From assembly GCF_900156575.1 (NCBI RefSeq), contig NZ_FTNY01000001.1, positions 1,116,001-1,180,000 of the forward strand: a stretch of DNA of 64,000 nt. The letters are read 5' to 3'. The notes beneath the pieces were generated by a model, which searched no databases, was not told where the DNA came from, and was given only the letters and a program-made list of their open reading frames with translations. This DNA is from Chryseobacterium shigense (lineage in GTDB: Bacteria; Bacteroidota; Bacteroidia; Flavobacteriales; Weeksellaceae). Made by a program: the position numbers and the translations under genes. Numbering within the stretch: the first letter of the stretch is position 1; every line of letters begins with the position of its first letter. Of this stretch, positions 35,012-42,765 are shown in pieces.

Positions 35012-35371
35012 ATGAAAAAAACTGCAATAGTCGTAGTTTCCATACTCCTTCTGATCATTGTATCGTTAGCGATCTACTGGAATCTTCCGATAGACGTCAC
35101 CAGACGTGCTGATATACAATACGGAAACAGTCTTATCCGGAATATTGAGATCTATAAGAAAGCCTACCATCAGCTGCCTGAAAATAACGACTGGGAAACA
35201 CTCCAAAAATTAGGTTTCAAAAAAGAAAATCTTGGAGCACAACCTGACTACAGGAAAAACGGCAACGGCTCTTATGAATTAATTTATCTCGATGAATTTG
35301 ACGGCCCTTTTTTGATCTGGAACTCCAATGAAAAGAAATGGAGCATTGATTTTCCTAAAATTCAAAAGTAG
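35012..35371 (+). CDS. Small single-helix membrane protein, function unknown
   Basis: This 119-residue protein starts MKKTAIVVVSILLLIIVSLA, an N-terminal membrane anchor or uncleaved signal. It then has GNSLIRNIEIYKKAYHQLPE NNDWETLQKLGF, a helix-loop pattern resembling pilin-like or GspG-type soluble domains (helix, then LPE spacer), followed by YELIYLDEFDGPFLIWNSNE. Pilin processing sites are absent. It is last in the same-strand run 30102-35371. Confidence 0.65.
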   Translation: MKKTAIVVVSILLLIIVSLAIYWNLPIDVTRRADIQYGNSLIRNIEIYKKAYHQLPENNDWETLQKLGFKKENLGAQPDYRKNGNGSYELIYLDEFDGPFLIWNSNEKKWSIDFPKIQK

Positions 35372-35560
35372 AACATGGATAAAATAGAATGAATTCAAGC
35401 TTCATAACATTTACAAAAATCTGCTCAATCCATCCAATCCGGGTAAGAATTTTTCATGCAAAGCTTTAAGATCTTACTATTGATTTGAGGAAAGCAAAGA
35501 ACAGCATCAACAAGCTGACCTGATGAAGCGGATGACTATATCACATAAATAAAACCACAA
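35372..35560. other. Non-coding gap after the accessory block
   Basis: No gene or clear structure is seen. It separates the plus-strand accessory run from the convergent purK gene. Confidence 0.4.
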
Positions 35561-35589
35561 AAAAAGAGCTGTAATCATCATTACAGCTC
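35561..35589 (-). terminator. Terminator of purK
   Basis: GAGCTGTAAT, loop CATC, ATTACAGCTC is perfect over 10 pairs and is followed on the minus strand by TTTTTTGTGG, 26 bases after the purK stop. Confidence 0.85.
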
Positions 35590-35615
35590 CTTTATCTTGA
35601 TTCTAAGTATAAGTT

Positions 35616-36728
35616 TTATTCAGCAATCACTCTCACCATACTTTTCACCATCACCAATTTCTCCATCAGCTCTTCTCTGGAATCAGCCAGTACGTTGATG
35701 TGACCCATTTTTCGTCCCGGTTTGGTTTCTGTTTTCCCGTATAAATGAATGTAGGTTTCAGGTAATTTAAGCACCTCTTCCATTCCCTCATAGAGTACTT
35801 TTCCGGCATATCCTTCTGCCCCTACCAAATTCAGCATTCCACTGTAGGTAATTGCATCTGTATCGGCTAACGGTAGATTTTTCACGACACGATACATTTG
35901 CTCAAACTGTGAATTCGTATTCCCTTCCTGGCTCTGGTGACCCGAATTGTGTAATCTGGGTGCAGTTTCATTCACCCAAACTTTTCCTTCTTTATCCAAA
36001 AATAATTCAATAGCAAAAAGTCCAGGAGAATTGACAGCATTCAGGAATTTCTCTGTAATTGAGTCAATTTGCTGTTGAGTATCTTCAGTAAGAAGAACGG
36101 GACAAACATTGAAGTCCAAAAGATTGAGTTTTGGGTCAGCCACCATTTCTGTCACTGGAAAAATATTTGTTTCACCGTTTTCATTTCTGGCCACGATGAC
36201 AGAAAGTTCTTTATCGATATCCACCAGGCTTTCAATAACTGAAGCTTCTTTCCACAGGTGCTGATAATCCTCTTCTGTTTTGATCACCTGAACGCCTTTT
36301 CCATCGTAACCTCCTGTATTCATCTTCTGTACAAACGGCAATGGCATCATGATCTTTTCATTACTATCCCACACCACCTGAAATTCAGGGCTTGGAATAT
36401 CATGGGTTTTATAAAATTCTTTCTGAAGGATTTTTTGCTGAATCGTTTTAATGATGGCGGCATTCGGAACTACTTTTATCCCTTGTTTTTCAAGCTCGGC
36501 CAAAGCATTCGCATTCACGTGTTCTATTTCGATCGTTACCACATCTTTATCTTTCCCAAAATTCAGAACGGTTTCATAATCGTTGAAGTTTCCCTGTGTA
36601 AAGTGGGAGATATTGTTGCACGGTGCATCAGAAGCCGGATCCAGCGTATAAAATTGGTCGTCATATTTCAGTGCGCTTTGGATCAGCATCCTTCCCAGCT
36701 GCCCGCCTCCTAAAATTCCTATTTTCAT
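35616..36728 (-). CDS. purK: 5-(carboxyamino)imidazole ribonucleotide synthase
   Basis: This 370-residue ATP-grasp enzyme starts MKIGILGGGQLGRMLIQSAL. It contains VTIEIEHVNANALAELEKQG, PLPFVQKMNTGGYDGKGVQV (ATP-grasp loop), FAIELFLDKEGKVWVNETAP RLHNSGH (metal-ligand glutamates) and a C-terminal YGKTETKPGRKMGHINVL. It makes N5-CAIR from AIR, bicarbonate and ATP for PurE. The partner purE is 10.2 kb away on the same strand instead of adjacent. The upstream gene on this strand is DUF1543, 41 bases away. Confidence 0.96.
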   Translation of the reverse strand: MKIGILGGGQLGRMLIQSALKYDDQFYTLDPASDAPCNNISHFTQGNFNDYETVLNFGKDKDVVTIEIEHVNANALAELEKQGIKVVPNAAIIKTIQQKILQKEFYKTHDIPSPEFQVVWDSNEKIMMPLPFVQKMNTGGYDGKGVQVIKTEEDYQHLWKEASVIESLVDIDKELSVIVARNENGETNIFPVTEMVADPKLNLLDFNVCPVLLTEDTQQQIDSITEKFLNAVNSPGLFAIELFLDKEGKVWVNETAPRLHNSGHQSQEGNTNSQFEQMYRVVKNLPLADTDAITYSGMLNLVGAEGYAGKVLYEGMEEVLKLPETYIHLYGKTETKPGRKMGHINVLADSREELMEKLVMVKSMVRVIAE

Positions 36729-36769
36729 TCTTACTTTTATTTTTTTTCTATTAGATTTTTGATGAAGTC

Positions 36770-37321
36770 TTATTGAATCTTATCAATCTTTAAATATCCT
36801 AATCCCATTGGGTTTTCCTGATCTTCTGCATCAGATTTTGTCAGGACAATCGAATATTTTTCTTTCATTTTTTCGGGCAGAATATCATTTACGTTGAAAA
36901 TATCATCAATATCAACACCGTGTTTATCATCGACGTGGCTTACAGCCCCTTCAAACCCCATGGTTGCATAAAACTCCGTTGCTTTTGCTCTTTTAATAAT
37001 TTCTCCCATCGATTTTCCTACCATCAGATGCTGTTCGTGAAATTCTTCAAAAAAACCTCTTTTATATCCCCCTAAATTAAGGAAATACAAATGATTTTCA
37101 TAGGTCTGAGCTGTTTTTTCAACGATCTTCACTTGATATCCGTCTGCAAATTTCACTTCCTGATAGCAGTCTAAGTGGATCTTTCCTTCGGCTTCTTTCC
37201 AGAAATCCTTCATATCGGGAACGAGATCTTTAAGATTTTCTGCGATCCCGAAAAAAACGTCGTGCTGCTCGATATTCCTGCCCTTGGGCGTTGCACCGAG
37301 AATGATATAAAATAATTTCAT
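36770..37321 (-). CDS. DUF1543 domain protein
   Basis: The start at 37321 gives MKLFYIILGATPKGRNIEQH, the usual opening of DUF1543 proteins. An ATG four codons upstream (37333) lies within about 6 bases of the -7 box, so I reject it. The 183-residue protein contains two similar halves (HDVFFGIAENLKDLVPDMKD, LYFLNLGGYKRGFFEEFHEQ HLMVGKSMGEIIKRAKAT). The family is of unknown biochemical function. It is divergent from the TauE gene and 41 bases upstream of purK, possibly co-transcribed with it. Confidence 0.88.
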   Translation of the reverse strand: MKLFYIILGATPKGRNIEQHDVFFGIAENLKDLVPDMKDFWKEAEGKIHLDCYQEVKFADGYQVKIVEKTAQTYENHLYFLNLGGYKRGFFEEFHEQHLMVGKSMGEIIKRAKATEFYATMGFEGAVSHVDDKHGVDIDDIFNVNDILPEKMKEKYSIVLTKSDAEDQENPMGLGYLKIDKIQ

Positions 37322-37338
37322 TTCACTTTTCATGCCTG

Positions 37339-37346
37339 CAAAAATA
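37339..37346 (-). promoter_or_regulatory. -7 box of DUF1543-purK
   Basis: TATTTTTG on minus matches TANNTTTG, 17 bases before the ATG at 37321. Confidence 0.5.
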
Positions 37347-37370
37347 CGTCAAATTTATCTTTTTTAAACG

Positions 37371-37402
37371 TTTGGCAGACTAAGGCAATAGTTTTATATT
37401 TG
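37371..37402 (+). promoter_or_regulatory. Consensus promoter of tauE, next to the ATG
   Basis: TTTG (37371-37374), a 20-base spacer, then TATATTTG (37395-37402): a full -33/-7 pair. Only four bases lie between the -7 box and the ATG at 37407, so the message is probably leaderless. Confidence 0.7.
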
Positions 37403-37406
37403 TAGC

Positions 37407-38237
37407 ATGTCAGAAATCATTATTCTGTTCCTCGGCGCGGTTTCAGCCGGTCTTCTGGGTTCACTTACAGGTTTGGGAGGAGGAGTTATCATTATTCCTT
37501 TATTGACGCTGGGTTTCGGCGTTCCTATGCATTATGCGATCGGTGCTTCTTTAATTTCTGTGATCGGGACATCTTCCGGTGCTGCGGTAGCTTTCGTCAA
37601 AGAAGGTTTTACCAATATGCGGATCGGAATGTTTCTGGAGATCGGAACTACGGCAGGGGCCATTATGGGAGCTCTGCTTTCCGGAATGCTTAATCCTAAT
37701 ACGATTGGAATTATCTTTGCCAGTATTCTTCTGTTGACTGTTGTTTTAAATCTTAAAGGAAAACCTGATCATCAGGAACCGGTCATCAAAGGAAGTCTTG
37801 AAGAAAAACTGAAGCTGTACGGAACTTTTCCAGACAAAGGCGTTTTAAAAAGCTACTCAGCCAGAAATACCGTTCCGGGATTTTTAATGATGATGTTTGC
37901 GGGTGCCATGTCCGGACTTTTAGGTATCGGTTCGGGTGCGCTTAAAGTATTGGCGATGGACAATATGATGAAACTCCCTTTTAAAGTTTCTACGACCACA
38001 AGTAACTTTATGATTGGTGTAACGGCAGTAGCCAGTGCGCTGATCTATTTCCAGAGAGGGGAAATCATTCCTGTCATAGTTGCTCCGGTACTAATTGGTG
38101 TGGTAGTCGGAAGTTTCATTGGATCAAAAACACTGATGGTCTCTAAAACGAAGAAGCTAAAAGTATTCTTTGCGATTGTGATCACCATTTTATCGGTGTA
38201 TATGATGTATAACGGTATCAATAAAAGCTTCAGATAA
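37407..38237 (+). CDS. TauE/SafE-family (TSUP) permease
   Basis: This 276-residue protein has about eight hydrophobic helices in two repeats. Repeat 1 has LFLGAVSAGLLGSLTGLGGG VIIIPLLTLGFGVPMHYAIG; repeat 2 has MMMFAGAMSGLLGIGSGALK VLAMDNMMKLP. The paired G-x-x-G-x-G-G/S-G motifs are the TSUP signature. These permeases move sulfite, sulfonates or other sulfur-carbon anions. It overlaps the next gene by one base (TAATG), so the two are translationally coupled. The pairing with DUF1634 is frequent and suggests the latter is a partner subunit. Confidence 0.92.
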   Translation: MSEIIILFLGAVSAGLLGSLTGLGGGVIIIPLLTLGFGVPMHYAIGASLISVIGTSSGAAVAFVKEGFTNMRIGMFLEIGTTAGAIMGALLSGMLNPNTIGIIFASILLLTVVLNLKGKPDHQEPVIKGSLEEKLKLYGTFPDKGVLKSYSARNTVPGFLMMMFAGAMSGLLGIGSGALKVLAMDNMMKLPFKVSTTTSNFMIGVTAVASALIYFQRGEIIPVIVAPVLIGVVVGSFIGSKTLMVSKTKKLKVFFAIVITILSVYMMYNGINKSFR

Positions 38238-38620
38238 TGAGAAAGAATTTTACAGATGTAGATCTGAACCGTTCGGTAGGAAATCTTTTGAGATTAGGCG
38301 TTATTTTGTCTGTGGCCACCTCATTGATTGGTTTTATCAAACTTTTCGTGGAAGGCTTTGAGATGCCTAAAAAATATTCATCCCTGAATATGGGTACCTC
38401 ATCTGAAAAAGTATGGGGGATGTTCTGGACTTCTTTATGCAAAGGAGAAGGAATGGCGATTATCCAGCTGGGAATCCTGTTGTTGATCTTTACTCCTTTG
38501 GTAAGGATTATTTTTGCCTTGATCGGATATTTAAAAGAAAAAGACTACGTTTATGTAGTCATTTCTTCAATAGTTCTTGTGATTATGGCGATCAGCTTTT
38601 TTACAGGGTACGCTCACTAA
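38237..38620 (+). CDS. DUF1634 membrane protein
   Basis: This 127-residue protein has three hydrophobic helices (LLRLGVILSVATSLIGFIKL; GMAIIQLGILLLIFTPLVRI IFALIGYL; YVVISSIVLVIMAISFFTGY). The DUF1634 family opening reads NRSVGNLLRLGVILS. Its ATG shares an A with the stop codon of the TauE gene. Function is unknown; context says accessory subunit of the TSUP permease. Confidence 0.88.
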   Translation: MRKNFTDVDLNRSVGNLLRLGVILSVATSLIGFIKLFVEGFEMPKKYSSLNMGTSSEKVWGMFWTSLCKGEGMAIIQLGILLLIFTPLVRIIFALIGYLKEKDYVYVVISSIVLVIMAISFFTGYAH

Positions 38621-38622
38621 TT

Positions 38623-39000
38623 TTACATTTCATAAAACTCCAGCGGAAGCTGATCCGGATCCTGGGTAAAGAAAAACTCTTTTCCTGTGTATTCATCGAT
38701 CCGAATATCTTCGCAGATCAGTCCTTTTGCGATGAGTTGATTTCTTTGATCTCCGACATTTTCCACCGAGAACGCCAGATGCCTTAAACCACATGATTCA
38801 GGTCGGGAAGGTCTTTGTGGAGGATCAGGAAATGAAAACAGCTCGATCACGTAATGCTCCCCGATCGCCAGATCCAGTTTGTAAGACTTCCTTTCTTCAC
38901 GGTACACTTCCCTGATGATATTCAGGCCTATCACTTCAGTATAGAATTTTTTTGATACCTCATAATCCGAGCATATGATGGCAATGTGATGGATCTTCAT
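38623..39000 (-). CDS. gloA2: VOC-family protein, YaeR/GloA2-like
   Basis: This 125-residue single-domain glyoxalase-fold protein has two beta-alpha-beta-beta-beta modules (KIHHIAIICSDYEVSKKFYT EVIGLNIIREVYR; CGLRHLAFSVENVGDQRNQL). The putative metal ligands are His5, Glu at YVIELF, His in LRHLAF and Glu in PLEFYE. YaeR/GloA2 relatives bind metal, but their substrate is unsettled. It stops two bases from the convergent DUF1634 gene. The symbol is by similarity only. Confidence 0.83.
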   Translation of the reverse strand: MKIHHIAIICSDYEVSKKFYTEVIGLNIIREVYREERKSYKLDLAIGEHYVIELFSFPDPPQRPSRPESCGLRHLAFSVENVGDQRNQLIAKGLICEDIRIDEYTGKEFFFTQDPDQLPLEFYEM

Positions 39001-39068
39001 TATTTGATTTTAATTTTTTAAATGTATAATTTCAGTACAACCTGCCAACTGAGCAGCAGATTTCTATT

Positions 39069-39509
39069 TTACTTTATTTCTCTGCAGTTTTCTTTTCTCC
39101 TGGTATCGATGATGTACTGAATCTTCCAGTCATTCTGCTGTTTGACCAACTGAAAGCTGTTGGCTCCGCAATGTGAAAAATTCCCTTTAAAATAGAAAGA
39201 ATAAGGGGTAAACACGCTGGCCAGACCTCCATCTGAATGAATGGCGTCAATGATGATCTTTTCGTCCAGATCATTTTTTGAAAATTTAGAAACAGAAGCG
39301 ATAAACTCCTGTACGTTTTCATTTTTTACTGTTCCGTCTTTAGCAATGCTCTGTACAATAGCGTTCTCCGCAAAAGCAGATTTCATCAATTCAGGATCAG
39401 CATTTTTCATCCCAAGAAACAGGGTACGGATCGGTTTTTCGATATCCTGGTTCTGCTGTCCGAAGCAGAAGGTACAGAGCAGTAAAGCCACTGCAGTAAG
39501 TTTATTCAT
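39069..39509 (-). CDS. Secreted NTF2-like (SnoaL-fold) protein
   Basis: The ATG at 39509 gives 146 residues with a signal peptide (MNKLTAVALLLCTFCFGQQN); seven upstream codons in the frame lack such a signal. The body follows the NTF2-like/DUF4440 pattern: IEKPIRTLFLGMKNADPELM, KSAFAENAIVQSIAKDGTV, ASVFTPYSFYFKGNFSHCGA, NSFQLVKQQNDWKIQYIIDT RR. The pocket could bind a small ligand; function is unknown. It has no operon partner. Confidence 0.8.
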   Translation of the reverse strand: MNKLTAVALLLCTFCFGQQNQDIEKPIRTLFLGMKNADPELMKSAFAENAIVQSIAKDGTVKNENVQEFIASVSKFSKNDLDEKIIIDAIHSDGGLASVFTPYSFYFKGNFSHCGANSFQLVKQQNDWKIQYIIDTRRKENCREIK

Positions 39510-39622
39510 ATTGATTGTAATTAATCTCAAACAATAAAATTAAGTAAAATATGGTCAATAATTAAAATTAACAAAGTTTAAAAAGTGAATTGCGCTGCAT
39601 TATTTAAAAATAGATTAATTTT

Positions 39623-40723
39623 ATGCGTTTATTTAAAATTATGTGGGGAATTTATTTGTTTTTGATTGGATTACTGGTACTGTTAACGATACTACCCAAA
39701 ATTCAAAACGCTCATTGGGTATTCAGGGTGCCTGAATTCGGCAAAATCCAGATTACTTATGTTGTGGTACTTACCTTTATTTGGGGTCTTTTTCTTGATC
39801 ATTCGCAGAATCTATGGTATGCACAGGGGCTTTTACTGCTATTATTTATTCATCATGGTATTACACTGGTAAAATATACACCGCTTTATCCGGTGAAAAA
39901 ATACAAAGAGCAACATCAGTCTTCTCAAAAACTGCATTTCATTTCTGCTAATGTCTATCAGTTTAACAAAGAATATAACCGGTTTATTCAGCTTATTGAA
40001 AAATATAAACCTGAAATATTTATGACGATGGAAAGCAATGGAGACTGGGAACAGGCATTGAAAGTCCTTGAAAAAGACTATCCTTTCCAGCATAAAGTAA
40101 CGCTTGAAAATACGTATGGAATGCATTTTTATTCTCAGCTTGAAATTAAAAGTGCGAAAACCCATTATTTTGTAGCTGATGATATTCCAAGTATTGAAGT
40201 GCACTTAAAGACCAAAGACGGCTTTTCATTTGTATTCTTTGGAGTACATCCGCCGCCGCCAAGTCCTACCGAAGAAGAAACGTCGAAGGAAAGAGACGGA
40301 GACTTGTTAAGTGCGGCCAAACGTCTCAAAGACATCAAAGAACCTGTGATTGTCGTAGGAGATTTTAATAATGTGGCCTGGTCAAAATCGTCTGTATTAT
40401 TCAGAAAAACGAGTCATCTGATCGATCCAAGAATCGGACATTCTTTTGTATCTACCTTTCATGCGAAATACCTCCTGTTAAGATTCCCGATCGATTTAAT
40501 GTTCCACAGTGAAGATATTTTCATTAAAGAGCTTAAAACCCTGGAAAATTTCGGATCAGACCATCTTCCTGTGTACTGTGAGTTTTTCATTGACCATCAT
40601 AATGACGAACAGGAAGAAAAGGTAGAAGAAGCCACTGTTGAAGAAAAAGCGGAAGCAGAAGAAATGATACAGGAAGGAAAAGAAGAGGACGGAGACCGTG
40701 ATGCGGTGGTAACGGAAGGATAG
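39623..40723 (+). CDS. Endonuclease/exonuclease/phosphatase-family membrane protein with acidic tail
   Basis: This 366-residue protein has three N-terminal hydrophobic helices (IMWGIYLFLIGLLVLLTILP; ITYVVVLTFIWGLFLD; LLLLLFIHHGITLVKY). An EEP catalytic domain follows at about residues 105-325 with ISANVYQFN, MTMESNGD, FFGVHPPPPSP, VVGDFNNVAWS and GSDHLPVYCEF (the Asp-Asn and SDH catalytic set). The last 40 residues are almost all Glu, Asp, Lys and Ala (EEKVEEATVEEKAEAEEMIQ). Family members cleave phosphodiesters; this topology suggests an outward- or inward-facing phosphatase. The substrate is unknown. Confidence 0.85.
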   Translation: MRLFKIMWGIYLFLIGLLVLLTILPKIQNAHWVFRVPEFGKIQITYVVVLTFIWGLFLDHSQNLWYAQGLLLLLFIHHGITLVKYTPLYPVKKYKEQHQSSQKLHFISANVYQFNKEYNRFIQLIEKYKPEIFMTMESNGDWEQALKVLEKDYPFQHKVTLENTYGMHFYSQLEIKSAKTHYFVADDIPSIEVHLKTKDGFSFVFFGVHPPPPSPTEEETSKERDGDLLSAAKRLKDIKEPVIVVGDFNNVAWSKSSVLFRKTSHLIDPRIGHSFVSTFHAKYLLLRFPIDLMFHSEDIFIKELKTLENFGSDHLPVYCEFFIDHHNDEQEEKVEEATVEEKAEAEEMIQEGKEEDGDRDAVVTEG

Positions 40724-40857
40724 AATTTTAATTGCAAATAGTCAAAACGCTATGATCGCAATTTTTTTAATTAAACCTGAAAATATTTTTATTCGCAAGG
40801 GCGTTTCACTCAGCAACAACAACCAGTCTTTACTTAATACAATAGTTGATAAAACAT

Positions 40858-40892
40858 AAAAAGCCGTTTCATTATTTTTGAAACGGCTTTTT
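40858..40892. terminator. Bidirectional terminator between EEP gene and purA
   Basis: A perfect 14-pair stem (AAAAAGCCGTTTCA, loop TTATTTT, TGAAACGGCTTTTT) lies between convergent genes, 18 bases past the purA stop. Confidence 0.9.
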
Positions 40893-40909
40893 CTATTGTT
40901 GGGTTATTC

Positions 40910-42196
40910 TTAGAATAATTCTTTTCTGATAATGTTCTGGCTTCTTTCAGGGCCAACAGACACTAAGTATACATTGATTCCAAGGTATTTCTCGATGAAC
41001 TCAATATATTTCTGAGCATTGTCAGGAAGTTCGTCGTAGCTTCTCACTTTGGTAAGATCTTCGTTCCAACCTGGCAGATCCTGGTAGATAGGCTCGTAGT
41101 TGTATAATTTCTCCGTTGAAGAAGTGAAATAATCGATGATTTTTCCGTCTTCCGTTTTATAATGAGTAACGATCTTTAAGTTTTCGATTCCTGTAAGAAC
41201 GTCTAATTTAGTAATCACAAGGTTGTTGATCCCGTTGATCATACAAGCATGCTTCAAAGAAACAAGGTCTAACCAACCTGTTCTTCTTGGTCTTCCTGTC
41301 GTAGCACCGAATTCACCTCCGATCTGTCTGATCTTTTCTCCTAATTCATTGTCTAATTCAGAAGGGAAAGGTCCGTTTCCAACTCTTGTACAGTATGCCT
41401 TAGCTACACCGATAAGGTTTTGAAGGGATGTAGGCGGAACCCCAGCTCCTGTACAAACTCCTCCTGTAGATGGAGAAGATGACGTTACGTACGGATAAGT
41501 TCCGAAGTCGATGTCCAGCATCAATGCCTGAGCTCCTTCAAAAAGAACGTTTTTACCATCTCTGATGGCTTCGTTCAATTCAACTTCTGTATCAACGATT
41601 CTGTCCTGAAGCTGTTTTCCAAGCTCTAAAAATTCGTTGTAAATTTCTTCAACGTCTAACGTTGGTTTTCCGTAATATTTTTCGAAAAGAGAGTTCTTAA
41701 TTTTTAAGTTTTTCTCAATTTTGTCTCTTAATATTTCAGGATTTAAAAGGTCGATCATTCTGATCCCTACTCTTGAAATTTTATCTTCATAGCAAGGTCC
41801 GATTCCTTTTTTAGTGGTTCCGATTTGAGTTCCTCCGTGTTCTTCTTCACGGTAAGTATCCAAAAGAATGTGGTAAGGCATGATGACATGCGCTCTTCTG
41901 CTGATAAAAATGTGGTCAGTTTTCAAGCCTTTGCTTTCAATCTGGCCAACCTCTTTAATGAAAGATTTTGGGTTTACCACTACTCCGTTCGCAATGATAC
42001 ACTTCCCTTTGCACTGTAGAACTCCTGAAGGGAGAAGGTGCAAAACAAATTTCTCTTCACCTACATAAACCGTGTGACCTGCGTTGTCTCCTCCCTGGAA
42101 ACGAACTACATAATCCGATTTAGCTGATAAAACATCCGTGATTTTTCCTTTACCTTCATCTCCATACTGAAGACCTACAACTACGTAAGTTGACAT
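40910..42196 (-). CDS. purA: Adenylosuccinate synthase
   Basis: This 428-residue protein starts MSTYVVVGLQYGDEGKGKIT, the GDEGKG GTP-binding loop of PurA. It continues with GGDNAGHTVYVG, GTTKKGIGPCYEDK, FEGAQALMLDIDFGTYPYVT SS and GRPRRTGWLDLV. It joins IMP and aspartate with GTP to give adenylosuccinate, the first step to AMP. It has a consensus promoter and is a single-gene unit. Confidence 0.97.
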   Translation of the reverse strand: MSTYVVVGLQYGDEGKGKITDVLSAKSDYVVRFQGGDNAGHTVYVGEEKFVLHLLPSGVLQCKGKCIIANGVVVNPKSFIKEVGQIESKGLKTDHIFISRRAHVIMPYHILLDTYREEEHGGTQIGTTKKGIGPCYEDKISRVGIRMIDLLNPEILRDKIEKNLKIKNSLFEKYYGKPTLDVEEIYNEFLELGKQLQDRIVDTEVELNEAIRDGKNVLFEGAQALMLDIDFGTYPYVTSSSPSTGGVCTGAGVPPTSLQNLIGVAKAYCTRVGNGPFPSELDNELGEKIRQIGGEFGATTGRPRRTGWLDLVSLKHACMINGINNLVITKLDVLTGIENLKIVTHYKTEDGKIIDYFTSSTEKLYNYEPIYQDLPGWNEDLTKVRSYDELPDNAQKYIEFIEKYLGINVYLVSVGPERSQNIIRKELF

Positions 42197-42221
42197 ATTT
42201 TACTTTTATTTTAGATTCATG

Positions 42222-42253
42222 CAAAATTACTTTTTAAAAATAGGGTGGGCAAA
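42222..42253 (-). promoter_or_regulatory. Consensus promoter of purA
   Basis: On minus, TTTG (42250-42253), a 20-base spacer and TAATTTTG (42222-42229). The leader to the ATG at 42196 is about 20 bases. Confidence 0.65.
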
Positions 42254-42431
42254 TTATGGGTCTAATATTTTTTAAAACTAATTTCAAACCTTATTTAGAT
42301 TTGAATAAAAAAATGGGAAGATTTGTAATCATGAATATAGAACGTTGGATCGAGACTGTTGCATTTAAAATGAGTAAAATTCAATTTTAATCAAATATGT
42401 ATTATGGGTATCTTTAATTAAAATTAGCACA

Positions 42432-42679
42432 ATGGCAAAAAACACATCCATATTATTGGGAGGTCATTTTGATGATTTCATCAGTGAACAAATAAAATCT
42501 GGAAAATACTCGTCAGCAAGTGTGATTATAAGAAATGCATTGCGGCTATTTGAATATAAAGAATCTAGAAAAACCGAATTGATCAACGAATTAAAAAAGG
42601 AGAAAAATCTGGATTTGTTGAAAATTTTGATCGTAAAGAATTTCTAACAAATCTTCATCAAAAACATTATTCCCAATAA
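42432..42679 (+). pseudogene. parD: ParD-family antitoxin, frameshifted at an A tract
   Basis: In frame from 42432 the product is 71 residues: MAKNTSILLGGHFDDFISEQ, then IKSGKYSSASVIIRNALRLF, the ParD ribbon-helix-helix. It ends abnormally (KEKNLDLLKILIVKNF). If reading slips back one base at AAA-AAG (42594-42599), it continues GEKSGFVENFDRKEFLTNLH and QKHYSQ to a stop at 42677-42679. That is the standard ParD tail, total 82 residues, the normal family length. Either one A was lost from the tract (mutation or assembly error), or a -1 shift restores the protein. No ParE toxin gene follows, so the module is an orphan. Confidence 0.85.
42593..42599 (+). other. In-frame A AAA AAG slippery heptamer within parD
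   Basis: The zero frame reads TTA AAA AAG GAG, so the heptamer is in the exact X XXY YYZ phase used by bacterial dnaX for -1 frameshifting. Shifting back one base restores the conserved ParD C-terminus. I see no strong downstream stem. Confidence 0.55.
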
Positions 42680-42765
42680 TGAATAAATCTCCACTGATCT
42701 CTAATGAATTTGATTAATTCTGTATCTTTGATTATTCTCTGAAATAACCAAAGCTACTCCACCCC

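Noticed and set aside
36258..36713. Plus-strand open frame of 151 codons opposite purK
   Set aside because: purK is intact on the minus strand with all ATP-grasp motifs; the plus frame is Leu/Phe/Ile-rich shadow sequence.
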